Assembly: GCA_046302815.1 (NCBI GenBank) | Contig: JBKCHO010000056.1 | Location: 1-64,000 of the forward strand | Length of the DNA stretch: 64,000 nt | Source: JALRAP01 sp046302815 | Lineage (GTDB): Bacteria > Bacteroidota > Bacteroidia > AKYH767-A > OLB10 | Direction: 5' to 3' | Part shown: positions 15,746 to 25,354 of the stretch, one piece after another | Layout: the number at the start of each line of letters is the position of its first letter | Numbering within the stretch: the first letter of the stretch is position 1 | Position numbers and translations under genes: made by a program | Notes under the pieces: model-generated | Database searches by the model: none | What the model saw: the letters and a program-made list of their open reading frames with translations, nothing else | Told to the model about the DNA's origin: nothing

Positions 15746-16213
15746 AAACTGGCCAAAAGCTCGAGAATAATTGACCAACCAAATGCAGTCGATAAAAGCT
15801 AGGGCTGTAAAGCGCATTAAAACCAATAGAAGGAACTATAGCGTTTAGTTCGATTCTCGATTTCGGCCAAATCTAGATGTTGCTGTAACAAAACATGAGT
15901 TCAAAGCCGATCGGTGAACAATTACAGCCATTGCTATAACCAATTCCTACAATTTGAAGTGTCTTAACCGACACTGCATTACCGGCCCTACTAAGAAGGT
16001 TTAATTAGACATGACGTCTAGAGAGAAGAGCAAAAACGACCAACCTATTAAGCAGACTCTTTTATATTGAATATCAATGTCTTAAGTTGATAAGGGTAGT
16101 TTGTTAACTGGTTTGACAATAATGATGATTCCAAGTAACATTTTACATGGCTACATCGTAAGAATGACCGTCATTAATTGTTAATGCCATTAGCAAAAGG
16201 CTCCAGCTAGTAT

Positions 16214-16221
16214 TAAATTTG
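16214..16221 (+). promoter_or_regulatory. Candidate -7 promoter box (TAAATTTG) for the Wzc-like gene
   Basis: A full TAnnTTTG match about 50 bases before the ATG at 16272. The predicted transcript start falls inside the palindrome at 16222-16236. No clear -33 box. Confidence 0.45.
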
Positions 16222-16236
16222 TAGGTGAATCACCTA
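16222..16236. promoter_or_regulatory. Palindrome TAGGTGA-A-TCACCTA, possible operator
   Basis: A perfect 7-bp inverted repeat with a one-base centre abuts the -7 box. The short centre excludes a stable hairpin and fits a dimeric repressor site. The binding protein is unknown. Confidence 0.45.
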
Positions 16237-16271
16237 AAACTATAGGCTAGCGGGCGAAATTTAAAGGTAAA

Positions 16272-18476
16272 ATGAAAAAAGAACACGCACAGATTCAGGT
16301 ATTGTTCGCAAGACAAAAAAGGAATATAGCCTGGTTTCTATTCTCCATTATAACTCTACTTACAAGCATAGCCGCATGGAAGTGGTTAAGCGAGCCGAAA
16401 ACCTTCACGGCAGAAGCCGCAATTACTATTTCTGGCGAACAGACACCATCTGATTTTTGGACAAACACGGGAATTGTATCAGCGACAACTAAAGCAACAC
16501 AAATCATCGGAAGTGAAACATTCGTTCGTGAAGTATTTGAAAACAATCCAGCTCCAGCGAAGACATTTACATATATAAACCACGGCATCATAACGAAAGC
16601 AAAAACATTTCCCTTTGTTGTTGAGGTCTTAAAAACACCTGATACGGGGTCTATCAAATTAAATATTGCAGATGCCGGCGACAACAACTATCTAATAAAG
16701 ACTACAGAGAAAGACGCTACAAGCAAGTTGGCTGTTTACAACGATTCCGTCTCAATCAACGACTATAGTTTCAGAATTGTCAGAAACGAAGGTTTTGTTG
16801 AGACACATGCAATTATAGGAACAGAAGCGGTTTATCAAGCAGAATTACTGTCGTCACAGGCTGCTACAGAATCGCTCTTGAATAATGGAGGTGCTTTGCA
16901 AGTTTCTCAAATCAACGATGTAGTAAAAATAAATGTGTCATCCTATGGTGATGGCTATGCATCAGAAATAGCAAACACTCTGGCACAATCCTACCTTATC
17001 AAGTTAAATAGCAATAATCAAATTGAAAATAACATCACGGAAGTACAGTCTGTCAAAACTAATACCCCAGAAAATTTAAATATAACTCCATTACCAGTTC
17101 AAACGGGTGAAGAAGCAGTTGCTCTAGCCGACAAAATGGCAAAACTTCAACTGCAGAAAGAGGCATTAGACAACTTGTCAAGAAATATCCGTGAACGAAT
17201 TGAAACAAATTATTCAGATGTTTCTACCGAAGGTATAGAAAACGAATCCATACTACGCGGTTTAAGAAGGCTTGGCGAAATGTACGCCAAGCTAGACGAA
17301 GAACCCGGGAATCAAGAATTGAAAGAAACGATATCCGAAAGAAAAAAGCGAATCGGGAACGAATTAATTGAAGCTAGAAAAGAAGTCGCACAAGATTTAG
17401 AGACGGCAAAAGAAGATCTAAGCTCGCTCGGAGAACCTCAGGCTTCAGTATCAGAAGTAACTGTTGCGCCTTTGTCGGAAAAATCAGATGCCTCAACGCC
17501 TAGCAATAAAACAGATGCAATCTTGGTTCCAGCTACTCCGATGACAGCCGAAGCCAACACCAGCTTCTGGGCCTATTTGACTGTATTGGGGGGTCTGATA
17601 ATGCTATTCATGACAAACCGTATCACCGTTTTCAGAAACAGGTACAAACTGGCATTAACATTAGTGACTAACGATAAGAAGACTTTGTTACCCACAACAT
17701 ACGGTGTTTCAGCTATCAAGAAATCCGCTATAAGCATAACAGCTCCAGTAGATAATTTATGTGCGGAAATTCTCTCCTTACCAAAAACGAAAGTGATTGC
17801 CTTTACCTCTTTACACAGAAAGGAAGGAAAAACTTTTGTAGCCTCGAGAATAGCAATGGCCCTGGCCGCACTTGATAAAAAAGTTCTTGTAGTTGATATG
17901 TCGTTTCATAATCAGAATATGGAGGCCATATTTGGAACCACATGCGAATTAACGATAGCCGATGTCTCGTCTGGATCATGCGATATGTTACAAGCCATAC
18001 AAAGCACCCCTATCCCAGGATTGGACCTAATAGTTGGTGGATCGTTCAAACACGGTGTTCGTAGCCTGCTGTCTTGGACCGAACGGGAAACAGCATTTGA
18101 TCAGCTTCGCAACTTTTATGATTACATCATTGTTGACACAGATGAAGTCTCCTGCGGACCCGAGGCCATGGTGTTTCTGAAAGGGAGCGATTTGAATTTA
18201 TTTATGGATATTGATTGTGGCAAAAACTCGACTAAGTCGCAAAAACTAGCTAATTTTGCGGAGGAGAAATCGCTTTTGAATACGTTTGTTGTTTTCAATG
18301 AGACCAGCGTCAGAAGTACCCCAAATATTTTAGAAACAAGCAAAACCACTAAGAAAGAAAATATTGCTGATTCCAGACCCCAGCCGGTAATGGAAACTGA
18401 ACATTCCGCCAATGAAAAATCTGAAAGCAGCAACAAGCCCTCGTTTTTGAAAAGGGTGGCCCTTTGGTTTTTCTAA
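16272..18476 (+). CDS. Wzc-like polysaccharide co-polymerase with degenerate tyrosine-kinase domain
   Basis: The 734-residue protein has one membrane helix at about 19-36 and another at about 431-450. These frame a periplasmic Wzz-like region with a coiled-coil section (about 285-400). The cytoplasmic part (about 490-690) is a BY-kinase/ParA-like ATPase domain: SLHRKEGKTFVAS near 510 as Walker A, VLVVDMSFHN near 537 as Walker A', and YDYIIVDTDEV near 615 as Walker B. The second Asp and the Arg of the usual DxDxR are missing, and there is no C-terminal tyrosine cluster. Kinase activity is therefore doubtful, though nucleotide binding is possible. Such proteins control chain length and export of surface polysaccharide. 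No polymerase, flippase or glycosyltransferase genes lie nearby. A possible operator covers its promoter. Confidence 0.75.
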   Translation: MKKEHAQIQVLFARQKRNIAWFLFSIITLLTSIAAWKWLSEPKTFTAEAAITISGEQTPSDFWTNTGIVSATTKATQIIGSETFVREVFENNPAPAKTFTYINHGIITKAKTFPFVVEVLKTPDTGSIKLNIADAGDNNYLIKTTEKDATSKLAVYNDSVSINDYSFRIVRNEGFVETHAIIGTEAVYQAELLSSQAATESLLNNGGALQVSQINDVVKINVSSYGDGYASEIANTLAQSYLIKLNSNNQIENNITEVQSVKTNTPENLNITPLPVQTGEEAVALADKMAKLQLQKEALDNLSRNIRERIETNYSDVSTEGIENESILRGLRRLGEMYAKLDEEPGNQELKETISERKKRIGNELIEARKEVAQDLETAKEDLSSLGEPQASVSEVTVAPLSEKSDASTPSNKTDAILVPATPMTAEANTSFWAYLTVLGGLIMLFMTNRITVFRNRYKLALTLVTNDKKTLLPTTYGVSAIKKSAISITAPVDNLCAEILSLPKTKVIAFTSLHRKEGKTFVASRIAMALAALDKKVLVVDMSFHNQNMEAIFGTTCELTIADVSSGSCDMLQAIQSTPIPGLDLIVGGSFKHGVRSLLSWTERETAFDQLRNFYDYIIVDTDEVSCGPEAMVFLKGSDLNLFMDIDCGKNSTKSQKLANFAEEKSLLNTFVVFNETSVRSTPNILETSKTTKKENIADSRPQPVMETEHSANEKSESSNKPSFLKRVALWFF

Positions 18477-18517
18477 AAGGGTCATGTATCGCTAAAGAGA
18501 AGGAGGAGGAGCATATT

Positions 18518-19264
18518 ATGCAGAAGTTACAACGAAATGAAATCATAGACGCTATTGCGTCAAACTCAAAACGCATCCCCTGTATTTTCCTAAACCAGGC
18601 CGGATCACCATCAAAGTTGCACACGGACATGTCTACTATTGACCTGTTGGTAAGCAAAGAGGGAGAAAAAAAGTTCTTAGACTTTTGTAGGTCTCATGCG
18701 AAAGTGAAGGAAATAATAATAAACCCCCGCTTCGAAAGGAAAAAGGTTGCCATCAAAATGCTTGATGGATCCGAGGTGAGCCTAAAGCTGCTTAGGAACA
18801 TGGTACGCAAAACGCTTTGCACGCTTCCTACAGAGGAAATCATGAACGATTGCCACGAGAACAGCTATGGTGTTTTGGTGCCCACCATTGAACAGCAGTA
18901 CGAATACATTCTGATGAAAAGCCAGTTTTCAAACACGGAGTTTCCTGACAAATTTCAAAAATACTTTTCCGCTATGGAGCCTGCAGTAAGATCCTCCATA
19001 TTCAAATATTTACAAACCAAGTATAATTTTGTATTCAATACCATTGAAGATCTTTACAAGCCCAAAAGCTCTTTGCTTTTGAGAATTACCATAGGCTTGA
19101 GAGCCCTTCCGGAAAACTCCTTGTCTTCGCTGATTTTCCGAGGAGTCCGCCTGTTTATATGGAACCTTGGTTTCCTCTTTTCCAAAAAAGCTGTTCGTCT
19201 AGGTCCTATGCACAGCGTAGCCAAAGAAGAATTGGACTCAGGCAGAACTTCGGCAACAAGTTAG
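18518..19264 (+). CDS. Conserved protein of unknown function, partner of the Wzc-like gene
   Basis: The 248-residue product starts at the ATG at 18518, which has a strong AGGAGGAG sequence about 7 bases before it. An in-frame ATG at 18464 would overlap the previous gene and lacks such a site. The N-terminal half (STIDLLVSKEGEKKFLDFCRSHAKVKEIIINP, then KVAIKMLDGSEVSLKLL) has the look of a nucleotidyltransferase-like alpha/beta fold, with D in the IDLLV strand, but the catalytic signature is incomplete. The second half is helical and basic with a hydrophobic stretch near 205-225 (FRGVRLFIWNLGFLFSKKAV) that may touch the membrane. Its position suggests a role with the Wzc-like protein in envelope glycan handling. 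The function is not established. Confidence 0.7.
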   Translation: MQKLQRNEIIDAIASNSKRIPCIFLNQAGSPSKLHTDMSTIDLLVSKEGEKKFLDFCRSHAKVKEIIINPRFERKKVAIKMLDGSEVSLKLLRNMVRKTLCTLPTEEIMNDCHENSYGVLVPTIEQQYEYILMKSQFSNTEFPDKFQKYFSAMEPAVRSSIFKYLQTKYNFVFNTIEDLYKPKSSLLLRITIGLRALPENSLSSLIFRGVRLFIWNLGFLFSKKAVRLGPMHSVAKEELDSGRTSATS

Positions 19265-19271
19265 TTGCAAA

Positions 19272-19907
19272 TTATTGGTTGAAACGGTATAGTCCAGAAA
19301 GGCTCTTGTTGCTGTTGAATGTGACTTGAAGGTCCTTGAGGATTCCATCATGCACATCGTAAACCCACCCATGTATAAAGGGAAAATCTCCTTGTGACCA
19401 TGCTGATTGAACGATACTCGTTTTACACAGATTGTAAACCTGCTCCTTGACATTCAGCTCGACCAATAAGCGATGGCGCTGTTCCTCGTCTTTGATAGCG
19501 TCCAACTCCTCCATGTGCGCTCTATATACATCCTTGATGTGACGAAGCCAATTATCGATCAAACCAAACGACTTGTTGGTCATGGCCGCATTGATGCCTC
19601 CGCATGAATAATGGCCACAAACAACAATGTGTCGGATTTTTAACACCTCTACGGCATAGGACAAAACGCTCAACATGTTCATATCGGAGTAAACCACCAT
19701 GTTGGCAATGTTTCGATGAACAAACACCTGCCCTGGACTGGTGCCTGTGATTTGATTGGCCGGAACGCGAGCGTCTGAACAGCCAATCCACAATACTATG
19801 GGCTCGTGCTTTTCCCCAAGTCTTTTGAAATAATCCGGATCCGTACGACGAATCTCATTTACCCATTTTTGGTTGTTATCGAGTAGTTTTTTGACAAAAT
19901 CCGGCAT
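19272..19907 (-). CDS. can: Beta-class carbonic anhydrase
   Basis: The 211-residue enzyme interconverts carbon dioxide and bicarbonate. The zinc ligands are visible: Cys in IGCSDARVPA near residue 43, and His and Cys in VCGHYSCGG near 98-101, together with the CxDxR dyad. The overall pattern and length match the E. coli Can type. It is probably cytoplasmic and supplies bicarbonate for carboxylations. It is convergent with the preceding gene and divergent from the NHL-repeat gene. A minus-strand TACATTTG at 20044-20051 is a possible promoter box about 130 bases upstream. Confidence 0.95.
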   Translation of the reverse strand: MPDFVKKLLDNNQKWVNEIRRTDPDYFKRLGEKHEPIVLWIGCSDARVPANQITGTSPGQVFVHRNIANMVVYSDMNMLSVLSYAVEVLKIRHIVVCGHYSCGGINAAMTNKSFGLIDNWLRHIKDVYRAHMEELDAIKDEEQRHRLLVELNVKEQVYNLCKTSIVQSAWSQGDFPFIHGWVYDVHDGILKDLQVTFNSNKSLSGLYRFNQ

Positions 19908-20117
19908 ATCCTTTCACATGAAAACTGTTGAACTTCTTTAATAAGCAAAACGAAAATAGCTGAACTGAAGCGATTTGCAAATGTTGTAAGGCAAATGTTT
20001 TCAACCAAACCTTTTAAAAGCGTCTTTTTTCGGGGTTTCCTTACAAATGTAATGCTACTCCAAACAAGAAACATCGTTTTTCTGACCTAGGAGTATAAAG
20101 CAGTGTCGTTGATTACA

Positions 20118-23075
20118 ATGCCTGCCAAAAACACAATATACTCGATTCTCCTGCTGGTGACGCTACTTGCAACCACTGCGGCTTTTTCACAAAATGTTTA
20201 TACCGTGGCTGGTGTAGCCGGTGTAACCGGAAATACCAATGGTACGGGAACTCAAGCCACTTTCCATAACCCATACGGAATCGCCTCCGACGGACAAGGC
20301 AACATTTATGTTGCTAACAGATTCGGGAACACCATCCGTAAAATTAGCTTGTCAGGACAAGTAACAACCTATGCAGGTACCGGAAACCCTGGTGCTACTG
20401 ATGGATCTGCACTCAGCGCAACATTTAATGAGCCTTGGAGTGTGGCATGTGATTCGAATGGCAATGTATATGTAGCTGATGCTAAAAACTACAAAATCAG
20501 AAAAATTGATTCCAATGGACAAGTAACAACAGTTGCAGGTATTGGAACTTTTGGTGTAACCAACGGTGCAGCAGCCTTGGCGCAGTTCGGATTTCCTACA
20601 GGTTTGGCCGTTAACGCCACCGGCTCTATTATATATGTTAGCGATCGCATGACCAACACCATCCGCAAAATTGAAAACGGTATGGTTAGCACTTTTGCTG
20701 GCACGGTTTATTCGCCGGGCTCTAACGATGGCCAAGGGCTCTCCGCCAAGTTCAATCATCCCAATGGCTTGGCCTTGGATGCAACGGGCAACTTGATTGT
20801 AGCAGATGAGTTCAATAATAAAATCAGACGAATCACTCCCAGTGGTTATGTATCAACACTGGCAGGTAACGGAAGTGCCGGATCCGTAAATGGACCCGCA
20901 TCGACCGCCTCTTTCAAAACCCCTTGGGCTGTTTGTGTTGCTCCAAACGGCGACATCTTTGTTGGCGATGCGGACAATTTCACCATTAGGAAAATTTCAT
21001 CGGGTATCGTCTCTACATATGCGGGTCAGACCGGTGTACCAGGAATGATTAATGGCCCAGCACTGCAATCGACCTTTAATGGCGTAAGCGGACTTTGTAT
21101 TAATAAGAGCAACGATCAGCTTTACCTATGCGACGAAGTCAGTCACTTGGTTAGGAGAATTGCGCCGATGGTTTTAAGTATGACAGTTAATGGTGGGTCT
21201 TCTTTTTGTGCCGGTTCAAACATCAGCATCCAGGTAGGTCCAAGCGGGCTTAGCAACTATCGAATCTATGTAAACGGAATACTTGCAGGTACATCTTCCA
21301 ATGGATCTTTCAGCCTGACGGCAATTCCTGTAGGACAGCATACCATAACAGCAACTGCTACAACAGGTTCTGGAGCGTTAGCCTATTCGGATCCTTTTAG
21401 TCTGACCATAACAGCGCCTCTTTCCGTATCCATCATTGTGAACGGAAGCAGCACCATTTGTGATGGCGATTCTGTTACATTGTCTTCCTCTGTATTGGGG
21501 TCTTATCAATGGTCTACTGGGGCAATCACCCCTACTATCAGAGTCTCTAACGCCGGCAGTTACACGGTAACAGTGACCAATGCACAAGGGTGCAGCGGAG
21601 TTTCTGCTCCACAACAAGTAAGCACACTGCAATCACCAGCAGCAAGCATCTCATCTATTAGCGCAGCACCAAATTGTCCCGGTGATACAGTTGTGTTGAC
21701 CGCTGGACAGGCTCCTCAATATCTCTGGTCTAATGGTTCAACCACACAATCCATTCAAGTTACTGGTCCTGGTAGCTACTCTGTTCAGGTAACAAACGCT
21801 TCCGGATGTTCGGCCATGTCGCTACCGATGAATGTCAACTATCATCCTGTTTCTATCTCGACGATTTCCCCTGCTGGGAATGTCGTTATACCACAAGGTA
21901 CACAAACCACGCTGACTGCAGGACAAGGAACATCCTATGTGTGGTCGACAGGGGCTACCAGCCAATCTATCTTGATTTCAGATAGTGGCTTATATAGCGT
22001 AACCGTTGTTGACATGAATGGATGTGTTTCAGTTCCTGCAACGGTACAAGTAGCTTTCCTTTCGGCATCAAACCTGGTTTCCGTACAAGGTTTAACACAG
22101 TTCTGCAAAGGAGACTCCGTCGTACTGGTGTCGGCTTTCAACAGTTTTAACCAGTGGTACAAAAACGGAAGCCCAATTGCCGGTGCTATTGGAAATGTTT
22201 TTGCTGCAAAAGAAACCGGAACATATAAACTCCGGTACTCTCCTTTGGGATCTTCAGCTGTTTTCTCCAATGAAATTGAAGTGGAGGTATTATCGCTTCC
22301 TGAAACCATTGAAATTAGTGTCCTCGGAGTGTGTCCAAACACAAGCACCATTTTATCTATAACACCCGTAAATGATATTAATTATGGTTGGTATGATTCA
22401 GAAACCGGAGGCACACTGCTGTTTAACGGAAATGTATTTACCACCCCAACGCTCGCCACTACAACTCCATATTATATTTTACAAACCAACGCCTTCGGAT
22501 GTGTAGCTGAAAATCGTTTGGAGGTTTTAGCCACCGTTTTTGACGCACCATCGGCAGAGTTTACAAGCACACCAGCTAAAACGGAAACATCTGGTTACAT
22601 AGTTTCATTCCAATCCAACAACGAGCCAGGAGTTGCTTACTTATGGGATTTCGGAGATCCCGCGTCGATGACGAACCTTTCAACTGCTGCTGAGCCATCA
22701 CATGTATATGCAAACACGGGCGAATATTTAGTTACCTGCATTGCGACTAGTGACCAAGGTTGTCGTGACACAACCTATCAACAAATAAAAGTGGTGCTTC
22801 CCGATAATATTTTCATCCCAAACACCTTTACGCCAGATGGCGATGGCCAGAACGATGTGTTCCGAGTCAGAGGCAATAACATCTTGTACGCCGACATGAA
22901 TTTATACGACCAGTGGGGTGGCTTGATTTGGGCGGTAGAAAAAACAACAGATGGTTGGCAAGGTGATTCGAGGAAGGGTTCTGTACTTCCAGGTACATAC
23001 AATTATGCTATTAAAGTTTATCTCGATAACGGTGCAACAAGTTATCACAGAGGGAGTATAAACTTGATACGATAA
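20118..23075 (+). CDS. Secreted NHL-repeat protein with PKD domain and T9SS type B sorting tail
   Basis: The 985-residue product has a signal peptide (KNTIYSILLLVTLLATTAAFSQ); I prefer the ATG at 20118 to the GTG at 20103. Six NHL beta-propeller repeats fill about 25-350, each with a VADxxNxxIRKI strand and a TxAGxG turn. Ig-like repeats follow (about 355-800, several with GDSVTL or GDTVVL and YxWSxGxTxxSIxV). A PKD domain lies near 840 (YLWDFGDP), and a gliding-associated C-terminal domain from about 900 (PNTFTPDGDGQNDVFRV), the T9SS type B signal. It is probably a surface adhesin or matrix protein. The next gene, 4 bases on, encodes an SprF/PorP-like protein; in Flavobacterium johnsoniae SprF is needed to export the type B cargo SprB. 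Confidence 0.87.
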   Translation: MPAKNTIYSILLLVTLLATTAAFSQNVYTVAGVAGVTGNTNGTGTQATFHNPYGIASDGQGNIYVANRFGNTIRKISLSGQVTTYAGTGNPGATDGSALSATFNEPWSVACDSNGNVYVADAKNYKIRKIDSNGQVTTVAGIGTFGVTNGAAALAQFGFPTGLAVNATGSIIYVSDRMTNTIRKIENGMVSTFAGTVYSPGSNDGQGLSAKFNHPNGLALDATGNLIVADEFNNKIRRITPSGYVSTLAGNGSAGSVNGPASTASFKTPWAVCVAPNGDIFVGDADNFTIRKISSGIVSTYAGQTGVPGMINGPALQSTFNGVSGLCINKSNDQLYLCDEVSHLVRRIAPMVLSMTVNGGSSFCAGSNISIQVGPSGLSNYRIYVNGILAGTSSNGSFSLTAIPVGQHTITATATTGSGALAYSDPFSLTITAPLSVSIIVNGSSTICDGDSVTLSSSVLGSYQWSTGAITPTIRVSNAGSYTVTVTNAQGCSGVSAPQQVSTLQSPAASISSISAAPNCPGDTVVLTAGQAPQYLWSNGSTTQSIQVTGPGSYSVQVTNASGCSAMSLPMNVNYHPVSISTISPAGNVVIPQGTQTTLTAGQGTSYVWSTGATSQSILISDSGLYSVTVVDMNGCVSVPATVQVAFLSASNLVSVQGLTQFCKGDSVVLVSAFNSFNQWYKNGSPIAGAIGNVFAAKETGTYKLRYSPLGSSAVFSNEIEVEVLSLPETIEISVLGVCPNTSTILSITPVNDINYGWYDSETGGTLLFNGNVFTTPTLATTTPYYILQTNAFGCVAENRLEVLATVFDAPSAEFTSTPAKTETSGYIVSFQSNNEPGVAYLWDFGDPASMTNLSTAAEPSHVYANTGEYLVTCIATSDQGCRDTTYQQIKVVLPDNIFIPNTFTPDGDGQNDVFRVRGNNILYADMNLYDQWGGLIWAVEKTTDGWQGDSRKGSVLPGTYNYAIKVYLDNGATSYHRGSINLIR

Positions 23076-23079
23076 TAAG

Positions 23080-25344
23080 ATGTCTCGGATTATATATATA
23101 CTGGTTTTCAGTATTTTATCGCTTCCCACTTGGGGGCAAGACATCCGTTATTCCCAATACTTTAACAATCCATTGACCGTTAACCCGGCTTTGACGGGTG
23201 TAGGAATTGATCATTTGAGAGCCTCTTTGGCCTATCGGCGACAAGCCTCGGGTCCAGCTAACCCTTTCACAACCAAAGGTGCTTTCGTCGACAAATCGGT
23301 TGGACGGTTTGGGTTGGGTTTTGCTATCAATAGCAATGGTGCCGGTCCCGCATCTGTTAAAACACTGCAATTTGCCGGAAGCTTATCATATAGTTTCCAC
23401 TTTGGATATAAAGGCAACCATCGCCTTGCAGGTGGATTGCAAATGGGTATCATCCATAAATCCATTGACCCCGCAAAGCTCACCTTCGATAACCAATTCC
23501 AGGCCGATGTTGGCTTTGATCCTACAATCGCCTCCGGCGAAGAGTTTGAAAAAAACAGCATTATAAGACCCTCGCTGAGCACTGGGTTCTTCTGGAAGAA
23601 AATTGGTATCCGTAAAAATCAACCAGTTCGTCCCTATCTGGGCTACTCTGCTTTACATCTTAACCAGCCCGACATCTCCTTTTTCGGAGGAGAAGCGAAG
23701 CAGCAGATTAAGCATGTTTTTCTAGCAGGCGCAGAAATTAGAATTTCGGATGATGCCATACTAAAACCCAACTTAGTTCATATTGAACAAGGGGTATTTG
23801 ATGAGACTAGCATTGGAGCGATAGCTGCATTTCAAAATCAAGAGGGCAGGGAAATACAAGCGGGCTTGTTCGGTAAAATGAACAAAGCTTTTGTCGTTTA
23901 TGCCGGCTTCCGATACGATCGTTTTTTGGTTGGCTTGAGTTATGATGTAATGACTGGTCCCGTTGCAGATGCCGGAAAAGGTTATAACGCTTTTGAATTA
24001 TCGTTGGCTTTTACACCCAAATCAAAACCTAAGGTCGAGCAACAAAAAGATGTTTCGAAAAAAGAGAAAGAGAACAAGCCTGTAGTTAAACAACAGGAAC
24101 CTGGTGTGAAAAAGCCGGTAACGCCACCAGTGGTGAAAACCGTCAAGAAAGATTCTACTTTATTTACGCCGACACCTGCAATTACTAAAGAAGAAAAGCC
24201 TGAGTCTAAAAAAGATGTGCCGCCATATGTTAAGGAAGTTAAAAAAGACGAATTGGCAACCGAAACAACACCAATAGCGAATGTGGTGGCGAAAGAAACT
24301 CCTGTTCCATTTGAAATTTCCGAAGTGCTTCAAATCAGCCGTACAAATGCAATCGATGCGCAGCCTATATCGACTGGAGTTATATTGCCCTTCTCTCAGC
24401 TGAAAGAAGATCAAGAGGAAGAGGCGCCTATGGAATTGCCTACAGTTGTCCAAGCCACCGAAAAGTCTACCCCAGTTATCCAAGTCGAACCTGAGACTGC
24501 TTCACCAAGCCTGGTGAAAATGGAGCCCGTGGAAACAAATGCCGTTATTTCCAAGCCGATTCAAATAGTGTCTCAACAAGAGGTTCAGCCAATTCAAACC
24601 TCTGTAGTAATCATACATCATATGCCTAAGGAGGATGTTGAGTTGGGTGACACACAAGCCGAAAAGACACAGCCAATAACCGAAGCAGCGACAACGCCTT
24701 CAACAGATAAAAAAGAAATCATGGCAGAGCCTGTAGTTGAAAAGGCTGTTCCATCTGTATTCTCGCCGATTGTTCCGAATAATAAAATCATTGCTCCCGA
24801 CAGCGACGGAGACGGCGTGAATGATTTTGAAGACCCTTGTCCATTCATTAAGGGCACAACTGCCACCAGAGGATGCCCCGACTCGGACGACGACGGTATC
24901 GTAGATATGGTTGATTTCTGCCCGTTGGAAAGCGGACCTAAGTCAAACGGAGGTTGTCCCGTATTGAACAAACGCACTAGCGGCGACCAACAAATCATAG
25001 GCGACTTTGACCATATATTGTTCCAAACGGGCTCTGTTTCCTTGACGATAGACAATACATACGATATCATAGAGCCCGCAATCGAATTGCTCTATACAGA
25101 CAAATCCACCTTTGTGCTCATCTCCGGACACACAGATTCGGAAGGTGACGCAGCAACAAACATGCAGCTATCACAAAAAAGAGCTGATAAGGTTAAGTCT
25201 TATTTTATTGGACAAGGCATCGGCGAAAGCCGCATTCGCACCATACCTTATGGAGAAAACATGCCTATCTCAGGAAACAACACCGAATCTACAAGAAAGC
25301 TGAATCGCAGGGTGGAAATCACCATCTTGAAAAAAGGCGAATAA
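23080..25344 (+). CDS. PorP/SprF-type outer-membrane protein fused to an OmpA peptidoglycan-binding domain
   Basis: The 754-residue product has a signal peptide ending in WGQ, then the PorP/SprF barrel (about 16-310) opening with the family signature QDIRYSQYFNNPLTVNPALTG. A 250-residue linker rich in Lys, Glu, Pro and Val follows. Two thrombospondin-3-type calcium-binding repeats lie at about 570-625 (DSDGDGVNDFEDPCP, DSDDDGIVDMVDFCP), and a C-terminal OmpA domain at about 645-750 (ISGHTDSEGD, QKRADKVKSYF, NRRVEI). Ordinary SprF/PorP proteins end after the barrel at about 310-340 residues. Here one chain would span from the outer membrane to peptidoglycan. It lies directly downstream of its probable type B cargo. 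Confidence 0.87.
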   Translation: MSRIIYILVFSILSLPTWGQDIRYSQYFNNPLTVNPALTGVGIDHLRASLAYRRQASGPANPFTTKGAFVDKSVGRFGLGFAINSNGAGPASVKTLQFAGSLSYSFHFGYKGNHRLAGGLQMGIIHKSIDPAKLTFDNQFQADVGFDPTIASGEEFEKNSIIRPSLSTGFFWKKIGIRKNQPVRPYLGYSALHLNQPDISFFGGEAKQQIKHVFLAGAEIRISDDAILKPNLVHIEQGVFDETSIGAIAAFQNQEGREIQAGLFGKMNKAFVVYAGFRYDRFLVGLSYDVMTGPVADAGKGYNAFELSLAFTPKSKPKVEQQKDVSKKEKENKPVVKQQEPGVKKPVTPPVVKTVKKDSTLFTPTPAITKEEKPESKKDVPPYVKEVKKDELATETTPIANVVAKETPVPFEISEVLQISRTNAIDAQPISTGVILPFSQLKEDQEEEAPMELPTVVQATEKSTPVIQVEPETASPSLVKMEPVETNAVISKPIQIVSQQEVQPIQTSVVIIHHMPKEDVELGDTQAEKTQPITEAATTPSTDKKEIMAEPVVEKAVPSVFSPIVPNNKIIAPDSDGDGVNDFEDPCPFIKGTTATRGCPDSDDDGIVDMVDFCPLESGPKSNGGCPVLNKRTSGDQQIIGDFDHILFQTGSVSLTIDNTYDIIEPAIELLYTDKSTFVLISGHTDSEGDAATNMQLSQKRADKVKSYFIGQGIGESRIRTIPYGENMPISGNNTESTRKLNRRVEITILKKGE

Positions 25345-25354
25345 GTTACGGGGG

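Larger units (their letters stand above)
15572..16213. other. Long non-coding region between mnmG and the Wzc-like gene
   Basis: About 640 bases with no gene-like frame on either strand. The first 85 bases are extremely AT-rich (long T runs) and hold a tandem TTCGTGAA repeat at 15587-15602. A parS-like site lies at 15730-15745. No DnaA-box cluster or tRNA was found. The T-rich stretch would suit a DNA-unwinding element, but without DnaA boxes an origin cannot be claimed. Confidence 0.5.

Noticed and set aside
16272..18476. Possibility that the Wzc-like gene encodes a ParA-type segregation ATPase linked to the parS sites
   Set aside because: Two membrane helices around a periplasmic domain and the BY-kinase-like order of motifs fit a polysaccharide co-polymerase, not soluble ParA.
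19912..19924. TTTCACATGAAAA next to the carbonic anhydrase start, parS-like at first sight
   Set aside because: The centre and both outer flanks differ from parS, so the match is weak; the region is only the gene's 5' side.
21178..22300. Repeated similar segments in the NHL/Ig gene, checked as possible DNA repeats
   Set aside because: The similarity is at protein level (Ig-like repeats); the DNA copies have diverged and are not a mobile or CRISPR-type repeat.
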